Shown here in pieces: positions 28,001-37,400 of a DNA stretch of 64,000 nt. The stretch comes from a virus. The position numbers and the translations under genes are program-made. Under the pieces are notes generated by a model. That model was not told where the DNA came from. It ran no database searches and saw only the letters and a program-made list of their open reading frames with translations. The stretch lies in the IMG/VR virus record IMGVR_UViG_3300030329_006380, positions 62,001 to 126,000 of that record. One strand, given 5' to 3'. Within the stretch, counting starts at the first letter, position 1. Every line of letters starts with the position of its first letter.

Positions 28001-30771
28001 TTGCTGAAATCCCAATGTAGTGCCAGAGTTTTAACCTGAGGGTGGTGGGATCCCGTCAACACATATGTACCGGCGCCGGAGGGGGAGCCACCTAAACCTT
28101 CATATAAATACGCATTTCTGTATGGATCTCTGGTTCCGTAGTTCAGTGGACTTCTTGCATGAAAATTAATAGTTTCATTATCTAGATAATCCAACCAATA
28201 TCTTACAGAGGATATCTTAGCATAAGATTGCTGTAATACTGCACCAGTAAAATTAGTTCTGTGTGCACCAACAAATATCCTTTTGCGATCGGATAAAAAC
28301 CTAGTTCCGGGAGTTTCATCAATAGTACCGTGTATGTGAAAGCTACTAGATTGATTTGACAAGATAGAATGTACACCATAGAAATCTACATCATATGTGC
28401 TGGGGCTTGTCCCATTATATGTGGAATCACCTATTAGTGACTGAGGAGTTCTTGAAGGTTTAACCCTAATGGCAAAATTCCACCGTTTATTGTCAAATAC
28501 GTTAACAAATACACTGCTGCTTAACGTAGGAAAATTATTTTGAGAACTGGACAAATAGAATCTGGCATTTCGGCTATATCTACTATTTCTAACTGCATAA
28601 ACATGAAAGCTACCAGAATCTGAGGTATCCCATGTCATATCTGCATCGGCGCTGCCAGACGCTTTGGAATGGCCACCGAATAAAGAACACGTTACTGGTA
28701 CCTCAAAGAAATTTTTATCCTGCGGAAATGCCACGCGCGGGAATATACACTCAGCTTCCACTGTTACAGCGTGATCTTTTTCACGTAAAATCAAACCTGA
28801 TCCACTTATATAAGATAAGGAATCGCTTATCGCGCTAGATGTTTGCTGAAATACTGTTGCATTAAAGCTACCAGTATTATAAAAATTAACATATCTTTTT
28901 TTCTCGACAACTTCTCGATAATGATCTTCAAAAGTATAAGTTTCATTATCAGCATATAAGTTAATTCTTAAAAGTTCCTCATCAACGCCAAAGCAATGAA
29001 AAAGATTTCTAAAAGATTTTTCCGTACCTTTCGACTTATAAATATAAATCAAATTATTATATATATTTTTATAAATTAAATTTTTAATATCATGTATGGT
29101 GTCTCTATAGAGCCTGTCTTCATCTCTATCCTTAAAAAATTCTAAAATCTCTGCATCTGCAAATAACTCTGGGGCGGGGAACCCACGAGACTCCAACATA
29201 CGGTCAACAAATGGATACGGTTTAAAACTACTAGTGGCTACGTGGGACCCAGAAGTGTATTCAATGGCAGAGAGAGAGGGCAGGACCTCAACTTGCAAAT
29301 GAAGCATATCAAAATAGCTAGCTATTATCTGAGTTAAGTGTTTTAACTCGCTGGTACCTTCTTCCTCGTCTTCTTCAATAATCCACGCAGGTACGCTTTT
29401 AATAATGGATGCATTATTGGTATAATCATACTCTTGGCCAACCTTAACCTTCTCATCGTAATAAGAAGATACATCCGGGTGATCTGAATAAATAATTGGA
29501 TCCTTGGTTTCAAATTCTGCCGCCGATGCAGAAACAATAGCTGAGCCAACATTTCTTGATGCATCGCCCACATAACCAGTCCATGTTGCGTTAGAGACTC
29601 TTCCAGAATAATCTAACACTTTAGAATCGCGAGTGGATTTGCCAGTAATCCCCTCATTAAATTTAAAATAAATCCCCAGAGAAGTGTTTGACGTATCAGT
29701 GTTAGTGCCACCATCAACTTGTGTAAACCAATTCCTACCAATATCGCGAGAAGTCCTGGATTCCTTCCAAAATCTGAATTCATCTAGCGAGCCTGAGAAT
29801 TTGCCCCACCCTTTCATATCATCGCCAAATGTGTGATATATATTGCCTGAGGGAGCAGTCAGGAGCCCACCAATGTTCATTTGACTTCCGGTACTAATTA
29901 TCTCGGTTAGGCCGCCGCCGCCGAAAGTATTAAGCGTTTGATTTAATTCGCCATTAACATAGAATTTTAATAAATTTCTAACGGCGCCGGATACGATCGA
30001 AAAAGCATAATGATTCCACCCGTCTAGCAGGCTAGCCGTTGTAAAGCCACTACCTATCATCTGATTGCTGTATCCGGATGTTCCGGACATATATGTAACT
30101 CTAAAGGGTGAATCATCTGCTGTTGTACTAGCACTCACTTCAATAGTAAATCGACCATATTCAACACTAGATGAAGGTGCACCATTCCAGAGGTCAAATA
30201 TTACCTCTTTGCTGGTTAGTGCCAGACCTGCATATGCTTCCTTCTTTAACCAAAACTCAACAGTGGACCCGGACCCGTTAAGCCCAATGTTAAAAGTTTG
30301 ACCGGTGGCGCTTTCAAAAACATTGTCAACATTTATACTCTGTGACACATGGATATACTCATAGGATGCCGTTGCGGGGGCGCCATAATCACCTATTGTC
30401 TCTACTTTGTTCCCCCAGCCTGCGCATGCTAAATTTATATATCCATTAGTCTTGGGGTATTCATTCTTAAAAATATGTAAATCTAAATAAGAAGAACTAA
30501 GCTCCCACAGTGTCTTTTCATATCCAGAGCCATCATACGGATACGTATGTATGATTCTTCTTATTGAGTCTTTATAGTATTTTTCAGCCGATCCATATTT
30601 TGCAAAATTCTCAGGCACATACAGATCAACATGAGGAATTGATCTATCTTTATTCTTTACATAAGCATCAATATAATTTTCTGATTCGACTTCTTCGCCT
30701 AATTTTCTCAGCGATTTGCCAACTAAAGCGCTAGAAGCTTCTTCATTTCTAAAAAGATCTTTTATAGCCAT
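22033..30771 (-). CDS. Giant virion protein (2912 aa) with LamG-like lectin domain
   Basis: This is one continuous 2912-aa frame. Residues about 110-375 form a LamG/concanavalin A-like jelly-roll: STVEFWLKKEAY, then LLDGWNHYAFSI, LKFYVNGELNQT and SGSLDEFRFWKESRTSRDIG. This domain typically binds glycans. A second set of similar strands appears farther in (FYLSSSQNN, KRWNFAIRVKPSR, then ISSVRYWLDYLDNETI near residues 750-900), suggesting another LamG-like domain. The rest has no motif I can name. The protein ends in an acidic tail (EGHEKSRIHEGINE). It lies between structural genes and overlaps 20939-22036 by ATGA. I infer a large tail or baseplate component, possibly involved in adsorption. 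Confidence 0.85.
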   Translation of the reverse strand: MAIKDLFRNEEASSALVGKSLRKLGEEVESENYIDAYVKNKDRSIPHVDLYVPENFAKYGSAEKYYKDSIRRIIHTYPYDGSGYEKTLWELSSSYLDLHIFKNEYPKTNGYINLACAGWGNKVETIGDYGAPATASYEYIHVSQSINVDNVFESATGQTFNIGLNGSGSTVEFWLKKEAYAGLALTSKEVIFDLWNGAPSSSVEYGRFTIEVSASTTADDSPFRVTYMSGTSGYSNQMIGSGFTTASLLDGWNHYAFSIVSGAVRNLLKFYVNGELNQTLNTFGGGGLTEIISTGSQMNIGGLLTAPSGNIYHTFGDDMKGWGKFSGSLDEFRFWKESRTSRDIGRNWFTQVDGGTNTDTSNTSLGIYFKFNEGITGKSTRDSKVLDYSGRVSNATWTGYVGDASRNVGSAIVSASAAEFETKDPIIYSDHPDVSSYYDEKVKVGQEYDYTNNASIIKSVPAWIIEEDEEEGTSELKHLTQIIASYFDMLHLQVEVLPSLSAIEYTSGSHVATSSFKPYPFVDRMLESRGFPAPELFADAEILEFFKDRDEDRLYRDTIHDIKNLIYKNIYNNLIYIYKSKGTEKSFRNLFHCFGVDEELLRINLYADNETYTFEDHYREVVEKKRYVNFYNTGSFNATVFQQTSSAISDSLSYISGSGLILREKDHAVTVEAECIFPRVAFPQDKNFFEVPVTCSLFGGHSKASGSADADMTWDTSDSGSFHVYAVRNSRYSRNARFYLSSSQNNFPTLSSSVFVNVFDNKRWNFAIRVKPSRTPQSLIGDSTYNGTSPSTYDVDFYGVHSILSNQSSSFHIHGTIDETPGTRFLSDRKRIFVGAHRTNFTGAVLQQSYAKISSVRYWLDYLDNETINFHARSPLNYGTRDPYRNAYLYEGLGGSPSGAGTYVLTGSHHPQVKTLALHWDFSNLTGSGDSSVEAFTVTDISSGSTTAQGDYGTIGKIALTHHPGVGYDFPTDHNGAIVVEHVQSAKKSLPEIMNSYDMVNIITGSAEETFGRDERPTTYFLSIEKSMYQNISEEMINMFSTIAAFSNLIGDPVHRYRDGYKGLEKLREIFFSKVSNTPDVERFIDFYRWFDSALNKLIKELVPVSARMPDNVQNVIESHILERNKYRAKFPTIEEKLNIIEGVAKGISEQMSVDDDDNVNIPLYKQSFARMSDNWSVSHAPISKSQKDNVLWWKTRTERSDPDLTSGDTSVDTSRQTIADVLQRTTDRKRQTALRTTFGHDKYIKGGVNFPTQKKYDLYKSGRANSTLQANVITRDGSSKLFIDRRINTVDYSELIQKEKLDVQIQDGAGDAAPTGDMAFPFSIYSSSVDVGYGVTDLHTLSTPESIKIDITGLHEDVYGPEYERPLQGPFTRTHVGGMPHRSNFVSDGTDTQDTRAEAFRVYADTTKLKIVNPRNNPFGNARYHLPRSDFYKDGTSRRPINIKNIQHTTASNFLGNYEKDYQIVQTSNRRLNNRWFVDTEGGDLESSDLDFAKDSFNLSTTADSGLVGGLKDYTKPIRARGKHVIVERFSAPGGPETMGDTDGGPGLDALSAEYSIYNCLNYRNFNVRQVLNDFASIHCGPGGHSSHEDDVASWYTSAPSASFRKIQRNGFRRIKYNAGFDTASDPGDGSAFSTASIYDNEFIQRPIPAQDSGYAWITASAVASSLPFGHALEEDEINFLSASELGSTVPYPNREFGITLAQSDAASATGFLRTDFAGLNYHIYEPITASSNILGYSSFDCPTNCIGGDFDDLSNYQNISTIKRNADWPSWVSYAGVLNALIHHRQGPYGWPSWKQIRGRNHPIRRDEVQHNRFSIVKTEERAHEGATFKFSKSTSLKQYTEPPITSKHKYISHEFAVAGAPEGLRYKVDHSYGNNKTRFTNRDLNLELFGSDNDERTQTYDQLYQDYSLNFRSPSERERLGNIPAGKSIFRNMIYREIVYPAEANTYLSGTRARTQFTYNHLWNSTRADRTKTNRINDFGETIPTESVWPLDARADFATAVPGYANKTDGAGALQASYVRWHSGSLLMPANEYKLKAGAVYARRTVSDAATASFPEIAGDTMWEAATQSGLEPYYTSYESYAEVMRAQGKEYSLIPEFRISEHLEYYIKDNLSDFSATRDSLFSLTGAASSDSSFSSFCREYLHSDFMKFFDVFRKDHESNNASAITLTCKAFKKFLPYEGFYPAQRALKVASLFSSSYANALTSSGADSDDERVTAPVRYRPIASALYAPGILFNSIKSGIAVDYPVHVSSELNPSASVGTSTIPEHVPQMSIAQNYDDRIPFEGLMFPEIYFPGPSGASLANQSIKIIDNEPHPSASLNLTASFNPSVQPDPLYSIAMNNFLAETMNFFLKKRGPGAIVSKPVNKISFDNQSFGRYAMEINLRQTKDFTMYNRASAFGPPSAVQFGVLSIPTNYSNTASVYWPHTPPYFGTEKGAQAIITFPAGDTVLENKEYTLMEIINSSSVTFRRSTPAHEEGFFSFAYVYTGPGAQRMQLDSSVNLFNIVKRKQISFSEAGGIQSISNDPSSGNPESQWVISPKFECPVLDFQSVSVTSGAYGSECLSRGMWHQYGSLPSVDKGIYLSVEDYKFATDHTMTGSLAKVLGFSSMEGETFRTAAQFVGGGAKIKIGDMPQKTREVFEAVVAVPFMLNNSNEKEFFTIPRDHIEYAKKKLKGATSELDFTGIPQEVIDDPPHRSIVNIVAMMDKYVFPPSFNFVEFEEVTPAVMFVFEFNYKFSGQDLANIWQNLLPATNKTRGPIPTGHSSHEESARIPDVSEISVVHPSLRTAFFDPTKKVGKELRWMVFKVKQRALNNYGDAVKLSTLTDYTPIPGMSLTKRLERLDLLNRVGASPMTNVNHAVTRGYSYNWPYDYFSFVELVNLEAEVALSSEPDEIPEGHEKSRIHEGINE

Positions 30772-30774
30772 AAT

Positions 30775-32274
30775 TTATTCTACTCTGAATTTGAATATCT
30801 CGGGTTGTTCATGATATTGACCATTGATGTAATAAGTGAATCTTAAGTTGTATAAGTAATCCGGCTCGAAAAAACTCATATCTAGATCAAGATAACTCCC
30901 AGAGATATCATACGACATCTGTGTATGCTTCGTGCTCCCCGTGCCATAACTTATAACTTCTAAGTTATCGATGGCGCGTTCAACTTTATAATAAGCATCA
31001 TCAATTATTTCAGAAGCCATCACACTAGTTGCTTTTGTATAAATAGTTGGAGACCAATCTTTTTGTCGAATGAACAATCGAAGTCGCGGCTTCTCTTCTG
31101 CGGAGTATGTAGATTTCAAATTCTTTATAGTTGTTACGTATTCTGGATTGGTGCTATAATTTTGTGAACCAAATGTTTTGACTGTTATTGCACTACCGGT
31201 ATGATAAATAGTGTTGACGTGGGCACCGAGGCCTGAGCCAGAATGCCACACTGGATATATCGTTGTTGTTCCGGAAGAAGTATAAGCAAAGGAAGCTGAG
31301 TATATTCCCGTTGTAACCCAGCTAGCCGTAATATTTGCATCATTATTGGTCAATACGCCGCCGCCCAGTGGAAGTGTTATGTGATCACCACCGAGAGTTG
31401 AATAAAGGCTAACTAGCATATGACTAGTGCCAACACCGGGGATATCTTGATATTGTCCCCTAATATTATTATAGAGATATATATTGTTTAGATTATCTGC
31501 CGGAGGGGCGAGGGCGCTACTCAAATAAAAACTACCAGCATTATCTTTCTTCGCAGAATCCCAGCGCGCCTCTATTAGAGGACGTTTATTGAAATATTGT
31601 GTTCCGCGGGCAAAAAACTTCTTCGTATAAAATGATCCGGATGTTGATCCATCTTCTTGGCTGCCCGTAAGATAAACAGCAATGCCGAAATTATCATATC
31701 CGCCGGCCCCAGTGCCTGCAATCCATTTTTCCACTAAATCTGAAATATCGATTTCTAGATCCTCGGTGCCGCGGTCGAAATATTGAGTATAAATATTGCT
31801 AGTATAATCGTAATCGGAGGACGTTAAAAAATTGCCGCCTTCGGAAACCCACGCTGTTGTGCTACTAGCGGATATCCAGTTGGCATACCCTTTATCGGTA
31901 TACCCTTCCATATCGAGTCCTTCTCCTTCATCCCAAGACTGTGATATAGCAGAAGCCACCAGTGTAAATTGCCTAGGCAAAGTCTGACTATGGACGGCAT
32001 TGAACAAGCGTAAATAAAAACTTACGCTACCACTAGCAGGTATCGTATTGGCTGTTCGGTCATCCGATATTGCCGTAATCGGGAATTTATATAAAGCTCT
32101 AGATTTTTCTACAGAAGCTCCATCAGTGCTACTTGACACCTGCGAATAAATAGAAAATATTTCCGTAATATCTGATTCGCCCATATTTGAACCCGTGCCG
32201 CGGGTGGCGAGACCAGATTTATATGCATTTGTTATTGTGGTGTCAGCACTAGCTGTATATCTTGTTATTGCCAT
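30775..32274 (-). CDS. Virion protein with DNRLRE-like domain
   Basis: This encodes 499 aa. The N-terminal half (about 1-235) matches the DNRLRE-type jelly-roll: TASADTTITNAYKSG, SRALYKFPITAI, SVSFYLRLFNA, QSWDEGEGLDMEGYTDKGYA, the DLEIDISDLVEKWIAG strand-helix and the closing KRPLIEARW. The C-terminal half is beta-rich and includes NYSTNPEYVTTIKNL, reminiscent of the NPTY motif in the 10675 and 11884 proteins, and ends PEIFKFRVE. Such domains occur in secreted adhesins. A tail-surface role is inferred. It sits between the giant LamG protein and the gp6-like protein. Confidence 0.8.
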   Translation of the reverse strand: MAITRYTASADTTITNAYKSGLATRGTGSNMGESDITEIFSIYSQVSSSTDGASVEKSRALYKFPITAISDDRTANTIPASGSVSFYLRLFNAVHSQTLPRQFTLVASAISQSWDEGEGLDMEGYTDKGYANWISASSTTAWVSEGGNFLTSSDYDYTSNIYTQYFDRGTEDLEIDISDLVEKWIAGTGAGGYDNFGIAVYLTGSQEDGSTSGSFYTKKFFARGTQYFNKRPLIEARWDSAKKDNAGSFYLSSALAPPADNLNNIYLYNNIRGQYQDIPGVGTSHMLVSLYSTLGGDHITLPLGGGVLTNNDANITASWVTTGIYSASFAYTSSGTTTIYPVWHSGSGLGAHVNTIYHTGSAITVKTFGSQNYSTNPEYVTTIKNLKSTYSAEEKPRLRLFIRQKDWSPTIYTKATSVMASEIIDDAYYKVERAIDNLEVISYGTGSTKHTQMSYDISGSYLDLDMSFFEPDYLYNLRFTYYINGQYHEQPEIFKFRVE

Positions 32275-34091
32275 TATCTAACACTTCCCTTAATATTTGT
32301 AAAAAGTTTTTTGAATTCAAAGACTACATTCAGTGGAGCAGTAATATACCTCCCAGAGGGTGCTGTCTGATCCTCTACACTAAAGATTGTCTGAGAATAT
32401 CCAACGTTGGTCACTTGGTTGACTTTTACATGCGCAACATCTAATACACCCTTAACCTTTCGAAGTATATCATAAACCTTCGTTATGTAAAAAGGTTCGC
32501 CCATTTCCATAGTTTTCTGTCCTAATTTATTCACCAGTGCATTGGTGCATGATTGTAGGACCTCATATTTATTGTGATTATTCTCCGACACCACTATAAA
32601 CTCTAAACCCAGATTCACAATTTTACCATCAACAATATCTACGGCATCGTTAATCATTTTGTATTTCTGAATCCAAGTTTTTAAATTTGTCTTAAGTGCA
32701 TTATTTGGAACGGTTAAAAATCCATCGGCATCTTCGGATAAAATGTAAATATTCACGGTTCTTCTGTTACTATCATAATTTTGTATTACATTACATTTTT
32801 TAACTGCGCCGAAAGCAGCAGGCATATTATATACTATAGCACTGTAATCTGACTTGGTGACTGCGCGGTTTTGTGAAGCGAAAGTATCCATTATTCTTAT
32901 CTTCATTTCTTCAATCGTGGGTTTACTTATATCTCCAACGATCGATTCAACATTGTTACATTCAATTGAACTCTCCACGAATGTCTTGAGGGAGGAATCT
33001 AAAGCAGCCAACTCTTGCTCTTCGTAGGGAAACTCTAAAGTATATTCATTTACGTTCGCTACTGATCCCGCCTCAGCGTTAACCAATCCGGCACTATTGT
33101 GCCGATAAACTATATGCAGTGAAGTATCAACTGGGGCAATGCCAAATTTATCAGTCTCCACTATTTTAGTCGGATCAAATGTTTTATCAGTAATATAATC
33201 TCTCCCATAAAAATCAATTGCAACATTCTTCGGGTCATCAATTATATTGGTCTTCAATTCTGCTTCAGATCCATAGCCAAAAACTAATATTGTACTAGTT
33301 CTGGTATGTTCCACTGTGAACCTACGTGGGACAATTTGAGGTACCAAAACATTGGGTATGCTTACCTTACCTTCGCCAGTATTTGGAATCGCTCGATAAA
33401 TAACATTTTGAGAAAGATAATCAACCTCATAATATTCATTGCCCTCTGAATCTATAACACTGATTATCTCCGAGATATTTGCAGCCGGAATTGCTACCTT
33501 CTGGAATCTTCTAAATCCGCCGACTGCTATATCCGTGGAACTCTCCTGTCCGGATATAATTCGACCGGAAACTCTAACTGCTATAGCATTAACTCCTCCG
33601 ATAGACGCATCGTCTATTCTCGCAACAACATAATCAGCAACGGGTGAAGAAAAATCAACATCTTCAATTAAAGTAAATTGGACGCCACCGGTGGAAGATA
33701 CCTTTGATCCCTTCTTGAGGACCGGTAAATAAAATGGATCGGGGGTCAATCCATCAGTAGATGCTGGCACCAATACATAAAAATCTACAATCCCCTGTGA
33801 TACTGGGCTACCAGAGTATTTATATCCCATCTGGCGACCAATGCGCGATACATTGACGAATTCAGTTGCAGAGTCCAGATACAACTCATTAACTTGATAA
33901 TCTAAATAAAAAGATAAAATATCGCCAACATACGCTACGGTATCGATCATCAAAGAAGCAAATGATGCCTTGCTAAAATCTTTGAAAGAGTCTGAATAAT
34001 ATCGTGTAGCATAAGAGAGGAGGTCGCTTCTTATACTATCGTAATCTCGGCTAGTGTATTCGATTGGGACATATTTACGTTCTATTGGCAT
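32274..34091 (-). CDS. Baseplate wedge protein (T4 gp6-like, baseplate J type)
   Basis: This encodes 605 aa. The N-terminus has the conserved wedge pattern: IEYTSRDYDSIRSDLLSY, FASLMIDTVAYVGDILSFYL, NELYLDSATEFVNVSRIGRQ and MGYKYSGSP. Farther on, NRAVTKSDYSAIVYNMPAAF and the VNIYILSEDADGFL strand are typical of gp6/gpJ proteins. In T4, gp6 forms the inner iris of the baseplate and holds the wedges together. The gene follows gp25 in transcription as in many T4-like phages. GGAGTAAGT precedes the ATG. Confidence 0.93.
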   Translation of the reverse strand: MPIERKYVPIEYTSRDYDSIRSDLLSYATRYYSDSFKDFSKASFASLMIDTVAYVGDILSFYLDYQVNELYLDSATEFVNVSRIGRQMGYKYSGSPVSQGIVDFYVLVPASTDGLTPDPFYLPVLKKGSKVSSTGGVQFTLIEDVDFSSPVADYVVARIDDASIGGVNAIAVRVSGRIISGQESSTDIAVGGFRRFQKVAIPAANISEIISVIDSEGNEYYEVDYLSQNVIYRAIPNTGEGKVSIPNVLVPQIVPRRFTVEHTRTSTILVFGYGSEAELKTNIIDDPKNVAIDFYGRDYITDKTFDPTKIVETDKFGIAPVDTSLHIVYRHNSAGLVNAEAGSVANVNEYTLEFPYEEQELAALDSSLKTFVESSIECNNVESIVGDISKPTIEEMKIRIMDTFASQNRAVTKSDYSAIVYNMPAAFGAVKKCNVIQNYDSNRRTVNIYILSEDADGFLTVPNNALKTNLKTWIQKYKMINDAVDIVDGKIVNLGLEFIVVSENNHNKYEVLQSCTNALVNKLGQKTMEMGEPFYITKVYDILRKVKGVLDVAHVKVNQVTNVGYSQTIFSVEDQTAPSGRYITAPLNVVFEFKKLFTNIKGSVR

Positions 34092-34113
34092 TATACTTAC
34101 TCCTGAAAAATAA

Positions 34114-34491
34114 TTAGTCCGTGAAGAATTTAAAATCTAATATATCGAATTCGTTTAGAGCAGGTATGAAGTAGCGAACATTCACTGTAATTCTATTGTC
34201 AGGTGAGTCGAAACCATCAATAGAAACCGTCTGCAGGCTTACTGCGGGTAAATATCGAGCTATTTGTTCTTGAATTCTTCCCTCGATTTCAATTGCAATT
34301 GCTGATGTCTTTTCTCTGAAAAGATATCTTTTTATTCCAACTCCAAAATCGGGGTCCATCATTCTTTCGCCCGGACTGGTCAATATTAACATTTTTAAAT
34401 TTTGCTTTGTTAGTTCCTTAAAGTTATTAATTAAAAGAAATCCATTTAATGAGTTCCTTGATAATGGTAATTTAACTGCTAATCCGGACAT
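34114..34491 (-). CDS. Baseplate wedge protein (T4 gp25-like)
   Basis: This encodes 125 aa, the normal gp25 length. Characteristic elements are NLKMLILTSPGERMMDPDFG, VGIKRYLFRE, a helix EGRIQEQIARYLPAVSL and closing strands ITVNVRYFIPALNEFDILDF. gp25 joins the sheath to the baseplate wedge and nucleates sheath assembly; despite the old name it is not a lysozyme. The ribosome site GGAGG overlaps the end of the 2964-aa gene. Confidence 0.94.
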   Translation of the reverse strand: MSGLAVKLPLSRNSLNGFLLINNFKELTKQNLKMLILTSPGERMMDPDFGVGIKRYLFREKTSAIAIEIEGRIQEQIARYLPAVSLQTVSIDGFDSPDNRITVNVRYFIPALNEFDILDFKFFTD

Positions 34492-34494
34492 TTT

Positions 34495-37400
34495 TTATCC
34501 TCCAAATGGAAAATCGTTATCTGCGCCACCAGAAAAACTATTGGGCACCGATGTCCTAGCTTTTCTACCTGCAGCGCGGGCTTCCCTCTCTTTAATTTGT
34601 TCACGTGTGCCACAACCATAGCCATCGCCCAATCTCCTAGGAAGATTTTCCTCATCGTCATCGTCAGATTTTCGATTCGGAGGTAATCTGCCCAACAAAT
34701 CTTTACAAGTCGTCCACTTACCCGTCCATGGCCAACCACTGAGCACCGAACAAAGAGGATCGACAATTGCCGCGAACCATGGTACTGACAGAATTATTTG
34801 CAACAGCTTCTTGGGCACATATGTGATAAATGCTAATAAATTAAAAGATAAGTCAGTCTGAAGTAGCTTCATCCACCATGGTAGTGGATCAAAAGCTCCA
34901 TTCTTCATCATCTCCGGTATGTCAACCCTCCACCAACCTGGCCGGCCATTTTCGTCACTAACAAAACTAGATGCCATTGCAATAAATAACTGCTTAGCAT
35001 GCAACTTTGTATCTGCGAATACATTCCTATATAGAGTTAGCCCGGAAATTTTTGACGTCGAATATATACTAAACAACGATGCGAATCTCTTAAGAGGAAA
35101 AATATAATCGGTTAACAGAGAATAATTGTGACTAGAGATTAGATCCTCAATAAGGCGATGTTTATATCCTCTTTCACCGTTCCTGCCGTTAAATAAATCT
35201 ATTGCATCGGCAGGGAGATTTGGAAAATCAAAGGAACTGCTGGACGATCTATAATTTTTCTGCAAGTTATTAATTGAGATTAAAGCTCTTCTCATTTTCC
35301 TTTCATATCGCATATTGATTCTCTCAATTGCATCATTAATTTTTTGATTAAGAGTGAGCCTAAACTCCTCATATGCGTCTGAGTCGAACACAGTCCTCGT
35401 TTCAGTAAATATAGCTTGATGATAATATTCTTCATAGCACCCGCCCGGTTCGAATAAAACACGATTACCGGAGTGATGTTCTATACGGTTGCCGCGATGT
35501 ATAAAGCGCCTAACCACATCCGGGCGGATCGCTTTGGGGTCGCCGGCTTGATCAACCGGACATCGTCGAATGAGTGCCCATGCAGGCGCCATATTGTCCG
35601 TCCATGTACTATGAAAATCTTCATCAACAGGAATCTCTGTATCTATATCGGGAAGTGAATTTAGCCAGCCCTCGGTACCAACAAGCATGGGCGTCGTTCT
35701 CCCAGTTTGAACTGTGATTGTTTTTGTAAAGGATCCCGGACCCGCAATGGATTCAACCCACGAGGTTGATTTCTCTGGTAAATATCTTTTAAAAATAGTC
35801 TTTAGTCGCGTAGTCCACGATTCCCAGCATGGTGCTGTCGTCTGTGTTTCGTATACGTTGGATGATTCCCAATAATCCTCCATGCATTGAGCCACAGGAA
35901 ACGACAACTGTCGATGATTAAAAGTAGCTGGATTGTTAGTATCGCAAGTTCCAGGAACAGTCCTCGTTTTTTTCGTCCTTGTGGTATCCACTACTACTTG
36001 TATTGGTGTGTTCCAAAAAGTTTTCAGGCCGGCCGAAGTATTTATAACTGCAAGAACTGTACTTAAAAAAGATGCATCACTAAAATGTCTGAAACCTTCG
36101 GGCCCAAAAGCACCTTCAAATTCAGGCGAGCGTACTAAATCTGCACGAAAGATTCTGGAGCTTCCAAATGGATATTCTCCGCCATCCTGTGGCAAAATCC
36201 AGAGATCTTTTTCTACCCACGGGAACCGCGAAATAAAATACTGTTGTATTTTATCTTCAATTTCTCGAATACCCCTATCCAGGGCCTGTATGGCAAGAAT
36301 AGCCGAATCATTGTCCTCGGAAAACGAATTTGTCATGTCATTATAACGCCGAAGACTTACAAAATATGACAGATTCTCCCAGTATCCCGCATCGGTAATT
36401 TTTCTAAGGATCTCAGTCATATCGCCACAAACACTCGAAGCGGGAATAATTTGCTTGCCGGCTGCATATTCACGATCAATACCAAAAATTATAGCATATA
36501 AATCATCTAAGTTGCCAGAGTGAGTAACACCAACTTTAGTATCGCCCACATATGTTGGCTCATAAGATCGCCACTGCAAGAGTTCGCCGCCGGCGGACAT
36601 AGAGTCGGTATGTATTGACAATTTTGGAAATTCAGGCGCGGTGAACCATGCATATTCTAAATCCTCACCGCCCTGTATAGAGGTAGAAAGCTGATTGATA
36701 TCTATCTTCTGGAGTTTTTCGACAACCGGTACCGATAAAAAGGCTATTTCTGATTCAGGATATCTTACTGATGCTACCTGATGGGCGAATGGGACGCCGG
36801 ACGCACTAGCATTAAAGGTTGAATAAGTCGATTCTGTCAACAGAAAAGCTTTATTCTTTCTAGAAATAATTCCTTTGGCTTCGTCCGATAACTCTTCTAG
36901 AAGAGAAAATGTTCCTTCGTTCTGCGTATCACGATCTTTAATGATGTCAATAGCTTCTTCATATGTACTAACATCAGACAGAATTTCAACAATTGATTCT
37001 TCCGAATATACGCTCTTTTGGTACTGCTTATCAACCATCATCAATCTTAATCCAAATTCCATGTTTTCAAACATGTGTTCATAATTAAAAATTGCTTTTC
37101 CGGTCTCACTATTGACCTGCCACATGGGATTAACTTTATTCCCATTTTCATCCTGAAATCCTAAGCTAGCCAACCACTCAAACCACTGTTCGATCGGAAC
37201 TATCGACTCTTTAAAATACGTATTATCTTGTTTCTTCTCAGGATTTAGGTCTAAATAAATTGATTCAGGATCCTGAGGATTGGATCTGCTTGGATTGGGA
37301 TAAGTGAGGAATCTGTTTCCGGGTGCCATCTTTTCCCATAATTGATACATCTGGTCCGATGTATAGTTTGTATCGGGTCCAAAGAAATCTTGTATATTTG

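Noticed and set aside
34114-34491. Baseplate lysozyme activity for the gp25-like protein
   Set aside because: The old family name suggests lysozyme, but gp25 is a structural sheath initiator and has no catalytic residues of a lysozyme.
35933-36346. 137-aa plus-strand ORF
   Set aside because: It is antisense to the giant baseplate-region gene, with composition typical of a shadow frame and no family features.
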